A DNA stretch of 15,887 nt from CALARM01 sp964431735 (GTDB lineage: Bacteria > Vulcanimicrobiota > SpSt-956 > JAKJGF01): NCBI GenBank assembly GCA_964431735.1, contig CAYSLJ010000154.1, forward strand, positions 1-15,887, read 5' to 3'. This document shows positions 1 through 6,549 of this stretch, piece after piece; positions within the stretch are counted from its first letter, which is position 1; each line of letters begins with the position of its first letter. Position numbers and translations under genes: made by a program. The notes under the pieces are model-generated. The model did no database searches. It was not told the DNA's origin and saw only the letters and a program-made list of their open reading frames with translations.

Positions 1-58
1 AGAGCCTCACACACCGGAAGGGTATAGAATAAATATTACTTTTCGGATAGGTTCTTAA
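1..58 (+). CDS. possible C-terminal end of a protein entering from the left edge
   Basis: Frame 2 is open from the window edge to a TAA at 56-58 and gives a tail ending in EGYRINITFRIGS. The R-I-N-I-T-F-R run resembles the last strand of AlkB-like 2-oxoglutarate/Fe(II) dioxygenases, where R-x-N-x-T-F-R is common, but 18 residues are too few to be sure. The rest of the gene is outside the window. It could also be chance open frame. Confidence 0.35.
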   Translation, partial: EPHTPEGYRINITFRIGS

Positions 59-104
59 CCCCTGTAGAAAAATCAGCCGGTGGATTTTGGGAATATTTAA
101 TCTA

Positions 105-133
105 TTGACAAAATTTACTTTTTGTAGTAACAT
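105..133 (+). promoter_or_regulatory. sigma-70-type promoter
   Basis: TTGACA at 105-110, a 17-bp spacer, and TAACAT at 128-133. The -35 box is perfect and the -10 matches 4 of 6 (TATAAT). Transcription would begin near 140, about 10 bases before the palindromic operator at 150-164, so a bound repressor would block early elongation. The first clear plus-strand gene downstream is at 882, which implies a long leader of about 740 bases or an unrecognised small RNA in between. Confidence 0.6.
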
Positions 134-149
134 CTATTTGAGATTATTA

Positions 150-164
150 TGATACCTGGTCTCA
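150..164. promoter_or_regulatory. Fur-like palindromic operator, copy 1
   Basis: TGATACCTGGTCTCA is a 7-1-7 inverted repeat with one mismatched pair. The identical 15-mer occurs at 13055-13069 and a close variant at 13536-13550. Spacing and the outer TGA/TCA recall Fur-family boxes, but the inner bases differ from the classic TGATAAT arm, so the regulator is not identified. It lies just after a promoter (105-133). Confidence 0.6.
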
Positions 165-262
165 AAATTATTTATATGCCAGATGATAGTAATCTACATA
201 AATTACATTAAGGAAATGTATTGTGTTTTATGAGTATGTTAAAATATAGAGTAAATAAAAAT

Positions 263-302
263 TCAGGACAGTAAAACATGATTTTTGTCATGGCTGTCCT
301 GA
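263..302. repeat. strong two-step hairpin in the leader region
   Basis: A perfect 9-bp inverted repeat, TCAGGACAG at 263-271 and CTGTCCTGA at 294-302, encloses a second short inverted repeat, CATGA at 277-281 and TCATG at 288-292. No T-run follows on the plus strand, so it is not a standard terminator. A 19-codon hydrophobic open frame (278-337) starts at the ATG inside the inner stem, but it has only a weak ribosome site. Confidence 0.55.
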
Positions 303-443
303 TAGTATTTAAACTAATTGATGTAATGTTATTATAACATGAATAATTTATTCAGTCATTACTGTTAAATTGAAAGAATAATAATTCTATGTAGTGAACT
401 ATAATTACTGAGTACCATAACAGGTAAAAGGGTACCCATAAAA

Positions 444-586
444 AGCTTATGCCTGGCAGGCTCTGGAGAAGAAAAATTAGTTTTTTCTATAGTATTAAAA
501 ATTAAATAAGGGTTAATTTATTGTCTGTAAAACAAATTATATAAGGCAAATTATTTTTCTTCGTAAGAGCCTGTCAGGCATAAGCT
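444..586. repeat. long inverted-repeat element in the intergenic region
   Basis: The arm AGCTTATGCCTGGCAGGCTCT at 444-464 pairs with 566-586 with one mismatch, and weaker complementarity continues inward (an A/T-rich arm around 467-480 and 548-563) and outward to roughly 431-601. The A/T-rich interior codes for nothing recognisable. The arm contains a TGCCTGG..GCTCTGGAGAA core also found in the element at 10280-10528, so the two are probably members of one dispersed family. Confidence 0.65.
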
Positions 587-648
587 GATAAAATGGTTAC
601 GAACTTATCTGGAGAGTTACTGAGTTTAGCATAAATAATACATACTTT

Positions 649-676
649 CGTGACGTGTAACGCATTGCGTGTCACG
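649..676. repeat. 28-bp GC-rich palindromic repeat, diverged copy
   Basis: This is an imperfect copy of the palindrome seen perfectly at 8664-8691, with T for C or A for G at several sites. Similarity to the 8664 copy continues downstream: CACGGGA[AG]GAAA, then about 20 bases, then TGCTCAGGTCA near 704-714 here and near 8715 there. The repeat unit is therefore closer to 80 bp than 28. Between the gene end at 58 and the gene at 882 I see only this and the other listed sites, with no convincing gene. Confidence 0.7.
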
Positions 677-807
677 GGAGGAAAATCTTTATTATATGCT
701 TATGCTCAGGTCAGTAAAAAAGCAGAACAGTAGTTTCTGTTTGAGCTACTGATGTGAACATGTGTAAACTACTGGAGAGAATAAATAAATAAATTTCTTT
801 CAGTGTA

Positions 808-822
808 ACACATGGCATGTGT
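808..822. promoter_or_regulatory. perfect 7-1-7 palindrome upstream of the glycine-rich protein gene
   Basis: ACACATG, one central G, then CATGTGT. It lies 60 bases before the start codon at 882, a plausible operator position. I found no second copy in the window and no clear -35/-10 pair tied to it, so function is inferred only from symmetry and position. Confidence 0.35.
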
Positions 823-881
823 AATGCCCTTATATGCTTTACATCAGTACTATATGTTTTATAAAATAAGGAGGAATGATA

Positions 882-1640
882 ATGGTAATTAATGGTTTCA
901 GGAACATGGCCAATCTTAAGAAGTCTGAAGGTCAGGCAAAAACGGTAAAACATGATGAAGGCCATGAAGATGTTCCTGTAAAAGATAGTTTTGCAGGAGG
1001 TTTAAAACTCGGTCTCAGTTATACACTGGATCCTGTAGGCACAGGCCTGGAAGCTTTTGAGCAGATTTTTATAGACGGCAAATGTCCTAAAGGCAATAAG
1101 TTCAAGTCTGCTTTCATGGAAGTTTCTGCCGGTGTCCACAGCGATAAATCTGTGGGACGCTGGTTCGGTGAAGCAGCAGGACTTCTTATAGGCAGTGCTT
1201 TACAGGGTGTTACAGGAGGAGCTATTGCAGTTGCGACAGGTCTTATCTCAACAGGAGCAGGTATCTATGGAATTGCAAAAACAATAGATAGTGCTACTGA
1301 AACAAAACATGGTGATCATGACCATGACCATGAAGTAAAACTTGAAGGAACTTTTAAGGAAGGCCTTAAAGGAGGATTCGGTATAGCCATAGATCCTTTT
1401 GGTACTGCAGCGGAAACGACTAATTCCCTTCTTATAGACGGGAAATGTATAAGGCATAATGATATAAAAACCGTTTCAGAAGACATGTCTGCAGAAGCGC
1501 ATAAAAGCAAATGGAATCTGCCGAAAACCCTTGGAACAATAACAGGGTTTATAGGCGGAACAGCCTGCAATATAGCTACAGGAGGACTATTGCCTGTCGG
1601 AACAGGTATAGTAGATATATGGAAGACTGTAAAAAATTAA
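882..1640 (+). CDS. unrecognised two-repeat glycine-rich protein with His/Asp-rich linker
   Basis: Function unknown. An upstream ATG at 876 is only one base from the ribosome site AAGGAGG (868-874). The ATG at 882 is 7 bases away and is chosen, giving 252 residues. Two homologous halves are visible, about residues 35-136 and 156-250. Each contains DPxGT, then IDGKC, then a region with SA..H.SK, then a glycine/alanine-rich hydrophobic stretch with GxxxG spacing that could form packed membrane or amphipathic helices. The linker, about residues 141-150, reads TKHGDHDHDH and could bind a metal ion such as zinc, nickel or copper. There is no signal peptide. It is the only complete plus-strand gene in the window and stands alone. 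A promoter and Fur-like operator lie about 740 bases upstream. A metal-related or membrane-associated role is inference only. Confidence 0.8.
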   Translation: MVINGFRNMANLKKSEGQAKTVKHDEGHEDVPVKDSFAGGLKLGLSYTLDPVGTGLEAFEQIFIDGKCPKGNKFKSAFMEVSAGVHSDKSVGRWFGEAAGLLIGSALQGVTGGAIAVATGLISTGAGIYGIAKTIDSATETKHGDHDHDHEVKLEGTFKEGLKGGFGIAIDPFGTAAETTNSLLIDGKCIRHNDIKTVSEDMSAEAHKSKWNLPKTLGTITGFIGGTACNIATGGLLPVGTGIVDIWKTVKN

Positions 1641-1662
1641 CTGTTGATTAGAGGATTTTTTT

Positions 1663-1718
1663 ACGGAACTCCGGCAGAATATATGTCTGTGTCCCTGTCT
1701 GCCGGATTCCGTATTTTT
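1663..1718 (+). terminator. rho-independent terminator of the 882-1640 gene
   Basis: ACGGAACTCCGGCAG (1663-1677) pairs with CTGCCGGATTCCGT (1699-1712) with a one-base bulge, followed by ATTTTT. It lies 22 bases after the stop codon. In the other direction the stem is followed by an A-run rather than a T-run, so it does not look like an intrinsic terminator for the convergent minus-strand operon ending at 1738. Confidence 0.8.
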
Positions 1719-1737
1719 GTAGCAATCACGATAACTA

Positions 1738-3723
1738 TTAAATCATTCTGGCAATTTCAGATGCATTATGTATTGCATCAAGGCCATTTGTTGGCATTAC
1801 ATAAGCATCTCCTACAGTGTAAATTTCCTTTACTGCTCCTTTTATATCTTCACTGATAGGGTTATAAGAGCGAACGCCGGAAGCAATAACAATTGTATCG
1901 AATAATCCTATGTTTTCTTCCTGTTCATTGTGTAAAACAATTACACCTGTCGGCGTAATGTTTAGAACTTTCATGTTAACATAGATTTTTACGCCATATT
2001 CGTTTAAACTCTGCATCAGCCAGACTTTACGGGCAGGTTCTTCATCTGTTCCAACAGCACCGGTTGCCTCTATGAGACTTACTTTTTTTCCTTTATAGCC
2101 GAGATAATTTGCCGTTTCACATCCTGTGGAGCCGCCGCCTATTACTGCTACCGAATTACCTGTATCTACCTTTCCTGAGAGGACATCATGAGCTGTAACT
2201 ACATGGTCACTGTCAGAACCCGGTATGCCGGGAATAAAAGGTATGCTGCCGGTAGCTACAACCAGAGCATCAGGACTCAGTATTTTAACAGTGTCAGCTG
2301 TGACTTCATGGCCTGTTACAACCATGACGTTTTGTAGTCTGGCAATCTGTTCTGTACGCCATTCTACTACCCAGCGAAAATCTCTTTTTCCGGGAGGTAC
2401 AGAAGCAAGATTCCATTGACCGCCCGGTAATGGCTCTTTTTCAAAGACCATAACTTTATGTCCTCTGATTCCTGTAATAAGTGCAGCTTCCAGTCCTGCA
2501 GGGCCGCCTCCTATGATCATTACTCTCTTAATAGTGTCAGCTTTTTTCATCTTCATTTGTTTTTCCCTGCCAAATTCGGGATTTTGCAGACAGCTGGCAA
2601 AACCGGCAGTCATCTGAGTGCCTATACATCCCTGCAGACAGCCGATACATTTGCGGATATCACCGGCTCTGCCTTCTGCTGTCTTTTTTACCCAGTCTGG
2701 ATCGGCAATAAGTCCCCGTCCCAGAGCCACTATATCAGCTTTCCCTTTTTTTAGAATATCTTCGGCAGTGGAAGGATCTACAATGCGCTGTACACCAATA
2801 ACCGGTATATTGACAGACTTTTTTATGGCCTCTATATGGTCTATAACAGGTGTATGGCCGTCTTCTGCAATCGGCATCATAAGAGACCATACAGCAGGTG
2901 ATACTCCTCTACCTGCAGTGATATGGAGGGCATTTGCTCCCGCTTTTTCCAGTATCATGGCAATTTCTTTTGCATCTTCTATATGAATAGCTCCTCCTTT
3001 GCCTTCTGTTGCAACCATCCTGAATATTACAGGAAAGTCTTCTCCCACTACCGATCTGATTTTATGTAATACTTCAATGGGAAATCTTATTCTGTTTGCA
3101 AGGCTTCCTCCATAATTATCTGTACGTCTGTTAAAATACGGCGAATAGAATTGTTGAATCAGAAATCCCTGTGCTCCATTGATTTCTATGGCGTCTGCCC
3201 CTGCTTTTTTCGCTCTGAGTGCGGCACTGGCAAAATTATCTACTTCTATTCTTATATCATCTACCGTCATGGCAGTTGAATACATAGATGTTTTAGCGAA
3301 ATCCATACCTTTAAAACGTATTTCATTGGGCCCAAAAATACCATCTGATGGTGATATAAGACGCTTTTTTCTGGTATAAAAAGGGTATGCTTCCATACCT
3401 GCATGCATGAGATGAACTGCCAGTTTTGCCCCTGCTTTATGGACAGATTCGGCAAGAGCCGTAAAGCCCGATATATATCTGTCATCATAAAGGGAGTTCA
3501 TGCCCGGTGCTACAGTGCCGTTTTTCGATACTGCCGTTACGCCGGTAATTATTAATCCTGTTCCGCCTTCGGCAATTCTGCTATAAAACTCTATCATTCT
3601 ATCTGACATGGTGTCATCTCTATTGCCCAGTCTCGTACCCATAGGTGCAAGAGCCACTCTGTTTTTTAATTGCATCTGACCTATATGTATCGGTTTGAAT
3701 ATGTTACTGTAATATGATTTCAT
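1738..3723 (-). CDS. NADH:flavin oxidoreductase, 2,4-dienoyl-CoA reductase/BaiCD-like
   Basis: A 661-residue flavoprotein of the old-yellow-enzyme plus pyridine-nucleotide-disulfide-oxidoreductase type, the usual length for FadH/BaiCD relatives. The FMN-binding TIM barrel spans about 1-350. Cys359, Cys362, Cys366 and Cys378 form the 4Fe-4S site. A dinucleotide fold starts at GGGPAG (405-410), a second at GGGSTG (529-534), and the C-terminal IYTVGDA (634-640) is a typical FAD motif. Such enzymes reduce C=C bonds conjugated to a carbonyl using NAD(P)H. Oddity: the family motif IHGAHGY reads INGAQGF (181-187), and the residue expected to match the catalytic His of E. coli FadH appears to be Ser near 275, so chemistry or substrate may differ. 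It is the last gene of the operon, with AAAGGAG 7 bases before ATG and only 17 bases after the CCG gene. Confidence 0.92.
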   Translation of the reverse strand: MKSYYSNIFKPIHIGQMQLKNRVALAPMGTRLGNRDDTMSDRMIEFYSRIAEGGTGLIITGVTAVSKNGTVAPGMNSLYDDRYISGFTALAESVHKAGAKLAVHLMHAGMEAYPFYTRKKRLISPSDGIFGPNEIRFKGMDFAKTSMYSTAMTVDDIRIEVDNFASAALRAKKAGADAIEINGAQGFLIQQFYSPYFNRRTDNYGGSLANRIRFPIEVLHKIRSVVGEDFPVIFRMVATEGKGGAIHIEDAKEIAMILEKAGANALHITAGRGVSPAVWSLMMPIAEDGHTPVIDHIEAIKKSVNIPVIGVQRIVDPSTAEDILKKGKADIVALGRGLIADPDWVKKTAEGRAGDIRKCIGCLQGCIGTQMTAGFASCLQNPEFGREKQMKMKKADTIKRVMIIGGGPAGLEAALITGIRGHKVMVFEKEPLPGGQWNLASVPPGKRDFRWVVEWRTEQIARLQNVMVVTGHEVTADTVKILSPDALVVATGSIPFIPGIPGSDSDHVVTAHDVLSGKVDTGNSVAVIGGGSTGCETANYLGYKGKKVSLIEATGAVGTDEEPARKVWLMQSLNEYGVKIYVNMKVLNITPTGVIVLHNEQEENIGLFDTIVIASGVRSYNPISEDIKGAVKEIYTVGDAYVMPTNGLDAIHNASEIARMI

Positions 3724-3740
3724 TGTAATCTCCTTTCAGA

Positions 3741-4577
3741 TCAGTATATAATAGCCTGTCCTTCAGCAGGTATCTCTCCATATATAGCCTTATTTACCAG
3801 TCCTTCTATTTGAAGCGGTATCAGCCCTGCCTCCCTTGCAGCAGGAGCTATGGCAGAATAACAGTAAGGGCATAATGTAATTATATAGTTAGCACCTGAT
3901 GATTTAGCATCATCTATATTCTGCTGAACCATTTTATCTGCACAGTCAGTATCTTTCCATAGATCTCCCGTAAAGAGGCCGTAATATCCTCTGGCTCCGC
4001 AGCATATACGGTTACTGTAATCATAATGCCTTTCGACTCTGGTCATACCTGTCATTGTGAATAATTTATCAATCAAGGGATTTCTGTCCGGGCCGGAGCA
4101 TGATGAACAGGGTAGTTGCACTGCTGCAGTTGAATTTAACGGAGAAATATGATTCTGATGCTTTTCCATAGTATATATCAGCCATTCAAGTAAAGAAATG
4201 GGTCTGAATTTGAGCTTGAGCCCCATCTGGCGGGCATGTTCTATACCGCACAGGCTTTCATCATGATAAAAAATTATCTCCCCGGCAGGTAATTCATTCA
4301 GACTGGCTATTGATTTTTCTATGAATTGGTCTTCTTGATTTTTTAAATAACCATGTATAAGACCATGACCGAGAGAATAGGAACTGCCTCCGAATATGTT
4401 CATACCTCTGAAAAGTCTGCACGAATAAAACATTTCAGGATTGGTGTTTTCCATGATCCCCATAGAAAGCCAGGGAGCATCTTCTGTACTTTTGTGAATA
4501 TAATTGCGGGCACCGTTAATAAAGAAATTATTAACAAATATGTCCATGTGTTTTTCATAAGATTGATTGTATGACAT
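3741..4577 (-). CDS. CCG-domain (HdrB-like) cysteine-rich protein
   Basis: A 278-residue protein with one complete CCG (cysteine-rich, DUF224) domain in the C-terminal half: CSSC at 157-160, ICCG at 191-194 and CPYC at 236-239. In heterodisulfide reductase subunit B and related proteins this motif holds an unusual 4Fe-4S cluster that handles disulfide or thiol electron transfer. The N-terminal half looks like a degenerate second copy, keeping only YSC at 51-53 and LCGIEHA at 109-115, so probably a single cluster is bound. There is no signal peptide or membrane segment. Start: AGGAGAGG precedes the ATG, 12 bases after the stop of the CMD gene. The downstream neighbour is an Fe-S flavoprotein, so this protein may pass electrons to or from it. 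That partnership is inferred from the operon only. Confidence 0.85.
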   Translation of the reverse strand: MSYNQSYEKHMDIFVNNFFINGARNYIHKSTEDAPWLSMGIMENTNPEMFYSCRLFRGMNIFGGSSYSLGHGLIHGYLKNQEDQFIEKSIASLNELPAGEIIFYHDESLCGIEHARQMGLKLKFRPISLLEWLIYTMEKHQNHISPLNSTAAVQLPCSSCSGPDRNPLIDKLFTMTGMTRVERHYDYSNRICCGARGYYGLFTGDLWKDTDCADKMVQQNIDDAKSSGANYIITLCPYCYSAIAPAAREAGLIPLQIEGLVNKAIYGEIPAEGQAIIY

Positions 4578-4589
4578 AATATTCCTCTC

Positions 4590-4931
4590 CTAAAATAAGT
4601 GTTCTTCTTCCATCATTTTGAAGACCATCCATGCGCCACCCATGGCAGTAGTACCGCCCATTGATAATGTTACGCCAATAGTTTCAAGCAATTCTTCTTT
4701 AGTGGCTCCCAGTTTAATAGCTGCTTTAAGATGACCGAGTGTGCATGGCGGACAATGATCCCTGATGCCAATACACAGAGCCATCATGTGTTTTTCTTTT
4801 GACCCTATAGCACCTTCTTTAAAAGCACTGTTTAGAATCTGAAGGGTATATTTCCAGACATCGGTATTTTCTTTATCGTAGTTTTTTCTGCATGCCAGAA
4901 AGTCTTCCAGCCATTTATTTTGATTTTCCAT
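4590..4931 (-). CDS. carboxymuconolactone decarboxylase (AhpD-like) family protein
   Basis: A 113-residue all-helical CMD-family protein. CPPC at 60-63 with His67 gives the CxxCxxxH motif used by AhpD-type peroxidase/disulfide reductase proteins, followed by the usual GxTxEELxE turn (GATKEELLE, 75-83) and a Gly-rich helix. The ATG at 4931 is chosen because GGGAGGAAG lies about 10 bases upstream. A longer frame from TTG at 4952 would encode the ribosome site itself. The gene overlaps the end of the O-methyltransferase gene by 17 bases, so translation is probably coupled. Members act in peroxide or thiol redox chemistry, and some decarboxylate lactones. With a CxxC pair, a redox role beside the CCG and OYE proteins is more likely. 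Confidence 0.88.
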   Translation of the reverse strand: MENQNKWLEDFLACRKNYDKENTDVWKYTLQILNSAFKEGAIGSKEKHMMALCIGIRDHCPPCTLGHLKAAIKLGATKEELLETIGVTLSMGGTTAMGGAWMVFKMMEEEHLF

Positions 4932-5946
4932 AGCATTTCTTCCTCCCTGCAATAATGAGATCTGATTTGTTCATACCTGTTCTTCCTGTGAGTATGTCAC
5001 AGAAGCCTGCCTCCTCTAAAAGACGTATCAATAATGTTTCCGGTATGAAGTGATTGGCTTTTACGGTCAGTTCTGTCATAAGATTTATTGCATTCATATA
5101 TAACCTGTCTGTTCCGTAATCAGTCATATTCTGTGTCACAAACCACCCGCCGGGAACTATAGTTGCAGCAATTTTTCTTATAACCTGTTCCAGTTTATTA
5201 CCGAATATTTGAAGTACATAAGAAGTAAGGACAATATCATATGTTTTTTCCGGCAGATAATCTGTTAACAGGTTACATGGAATGACAGATAACCTGTCTC
5301 TATACGCTGATTCTGTATATATATGTTTTATCTCTGCCGCAACGTCAGGTAAATCAGCAATTACTCCATGTAAATTTGAGTTGCAGTCCAGAAGAGCTGT
5401 GGCATATTTCCCATGATTTCCTCCTATATCACACAGCCACCGTGCATCATTAAATCCTGGAAGCTTTTCTATGAATTCCACAGTATCCTGTAGAGAACCC
5501 CTCATGGCATGCTCTATAATTCCTTTCATCCCATCAGAAAATTTTTTGCTTATACATCCTGCAGGCATACCTGGTTTTCTGAGCAGTTCAGACATACTGG
5601 ATATAATATGTTCGCAATTCTTTCTCTGCCAGAGCAGAGAATTTCCCTGATAAAAGGGGGATGTTGAAACAAGGAATTCAGCAGAAGCAGATGTTACCAT
5701 ATACCTTTTATCTATTACAGTAACCAGTTTACGGCCTTCAAGCAATGAAAGCAGTGCTTTTATGGCACCTTCATCTGTTCCTGTTATCTCTGCTGCTTCC
5801 GCAGCAGTCCTGGGGGTTAAAAGATGATCAAAGAGTTTGAGATTGATTGATTCTTTCAGTGCACATGCATCAATAGCTCCGATAAATATAGATTCTATAA
5901 AATCGAAATCATTGACCGGTTTTTCCATAGTTGTTTTTGTAACCAT
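4915..5946 (-). CDS. SAM-dependent O-methyltransferase (Methyltransf_2 type)
   Basis: A 343-residue enzyme with the two-part layout of small-molecule O-methyltransferases. The N-terminal winged-helix/dimerisation domain covers about residues 10-100 (acyl-independent, with TAAEAAEITGTDEGAIKALL typical of it). The Rossmann-like SAM domain has motif I DIGGNHG at 173-179, the acidic loop ADLPDV at 197-202, and motif DIVLTSYVLQ further on. Relatives methylate hydroxyl groups of phenols and polyketides. The start ATG at 5946 has AGGAG 7 bases upstream. It is the first gene of a four-gene operon running to 1738, and its promoter carries a full MarR-type palindrome. The substrate is unknown. The downstream redox genes suggest a quinone, phenol or enone-type compound, by inference. 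Confidence 0.88.
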   Translation of the reverse strand: MVTKTTMEKPVNDFDFIESIFIGAIDACALKESINLKLFDHLLTPRTAAEAAEITGTDEGAIKALLSLLEGRKLVTVIDKRYMVTSASAEFLVSTSPFYQGNSLLWQRKNCEHIISSMSELLRKPGMPAGCISKKFSDGMKGIIEHAMRGSLQDTVEFIEKLPGFNDARWLCDIGGNHGKYATALLDCNSNLHGVIADLPDVAAEIKHIYTESAYRDRLSVIPCNLLTDYLPEKTYDIVLTSYVLQIFGNKLEQVIRKIAATIVPGGWFVTQNMTDYGTDRLYMNAINLMTELTVKANHFIPETLLIRLLEEAGFCDILTGRTGMNKSDLIIAGRKKCYGKSK

Positions 5947-5966
5947 TCATTTACTCCTTTTTTTAG

Positions 5967-5990
5967 ATTATAGTTAAGTAGCTTAACTAT
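5967..5990 (-). promoter_or_regulatory. operon promoter -10 box with MarR-type operator
   Basis: On the minus strand TATAAT occupies 5972-5967. The operator at 5970-5990 is ATAGTTAAG, a 3-bp spacer, then CTTAACTAT, a perfect 9-bp inverted repeat that overlaps the -10 and fills the -10/-35 spacer. No good -35 is visible. One arm recurs in the same relative position of the marR promoter, pointing to repression of the 1738-5946 operon by the adjacent MarR. Confidence 0.75.
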
Positions 5991-6006
5991 TTTTTGAAAA
6001 AAAATA

Positions 6007-6483
6007 TTACTTTTCCGGAACTCCGGATATTCTTTCATCTATAATATCATTTATTGTTTCTAACATGACTGATATAGTTGCAATCTGGGATGATGAAAAT
6101 GAACTCAGACGATTTATCAATTCGTCCATTTCTCTGCCGTGGAATTGTTTATGGGCGTGGTATGCCTGCCATCCCGGTTCTGTAAGTGAAAGTAAATATT
6201 CTTTGTTACTGTATGGAGCCTGCTGTTTTTTTACATATCCGTTTTTTGACAGTTTTGAAACCATCTGAGAAGTCGCGCTTTTTGTAACACCGAACAGTTT
6301 TGACAGGCTGGTAATATTGATTTCTTCATTCTCGCCTATTGCCTGAATGATATGTGCTTCATTTGTTGTAATTTCCCTGTCTTCATCTATTTTTATAGGC
6401 ATAGTCTCCATAAAAGTAAATTTCCGTGCAAACCTTAACAGGTGACTTACTGTATTTGTAATGAGTTCTTTTTTTGTATCCAT
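6007..6483 (-). CDS. MarR-family transcriptional regulator
   Basis: 158 residues, the usual MarR length. A helical N-terminus (1-50) is followed by a winged helix-turn-helix at about 55-105: INITSLSKLFGVTKSATSQM is the HTH, and KKQQAPYSNKEYLLSLTEPG is the wing. A C-terminal dimerisation helix follows. MarR proteins are usually repressors released by phenolic or oxidising ligands. The gene sits directly upstream of the O-methyltransferase operon in the same direction, separated by 60 bases that hold an operator. No Shine-Dalgarno precedes the ATG at 6483, and the promoter -10 ends 6 bases before it, so the message is probably leaderless. An internal ATG at residue 25 also lacks a ribosome site and would remove the first helix. 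Confidence 0.9.
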   Translation of the reverse strand: MDTKKELITNTVSHLLRFARKFTFMETMPIKIDEDREITTNEAHIIQAIGENEEINITSLSKLFGVTKSATSQMVSKLSKNGYVKKQQAPYSNKEYLLSLTEPGWQAYHAHKQFHGREMDELINRLSSFSSSQIATISVMLETINDIIDERISGVPEK

Positions 6484-6489
6484 ATATAT

Positions 6490-6518
6490 ATGATACAGGT
6501 GCTTAACTATTTTGTCAA
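6490..6518 (-). promoter_or_regulatory. marR promoter with operator half-site
   Basis: On the minus strand, TTGACA (6518-6513), 17-bp spacer (6512-6496), TATCAT (6495-6490). The spacer holds ATAGTTAAG at 6502-6510, identical to one arm of the operator in the downstream operon promoter. The other arm is poorly kept (5 of 9). This fits weaker autoregulation of marR. The expected transcription start falls on or next to the A of the marR ATG at 6483. Confidence 0.75.
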
Positions 6519-6549
6519 TAGTTTTTCATAATTTTCCTGTAAAATGAAA

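Noticed and set aside
278..337. 19-residue hydrophobic peptide, possible type I toxin or leader peptide
   Set aside because: Weak ribosome site, very short, and the ATG lies in a hairpin stem. Nothing else supports translation.
711..965. Minus-strand 84-codon frame over the start of the glycine-rich protein
   Set aside because: No ribosome site, no domain, and it overlaps the better-supported plus-strand gene.
1663..1712. Bidirectional terminator shared by the convergent genes
   Set aside because: Only the plus-strand direction has a following T-run. On the minus strand the stem is followed by A residues.
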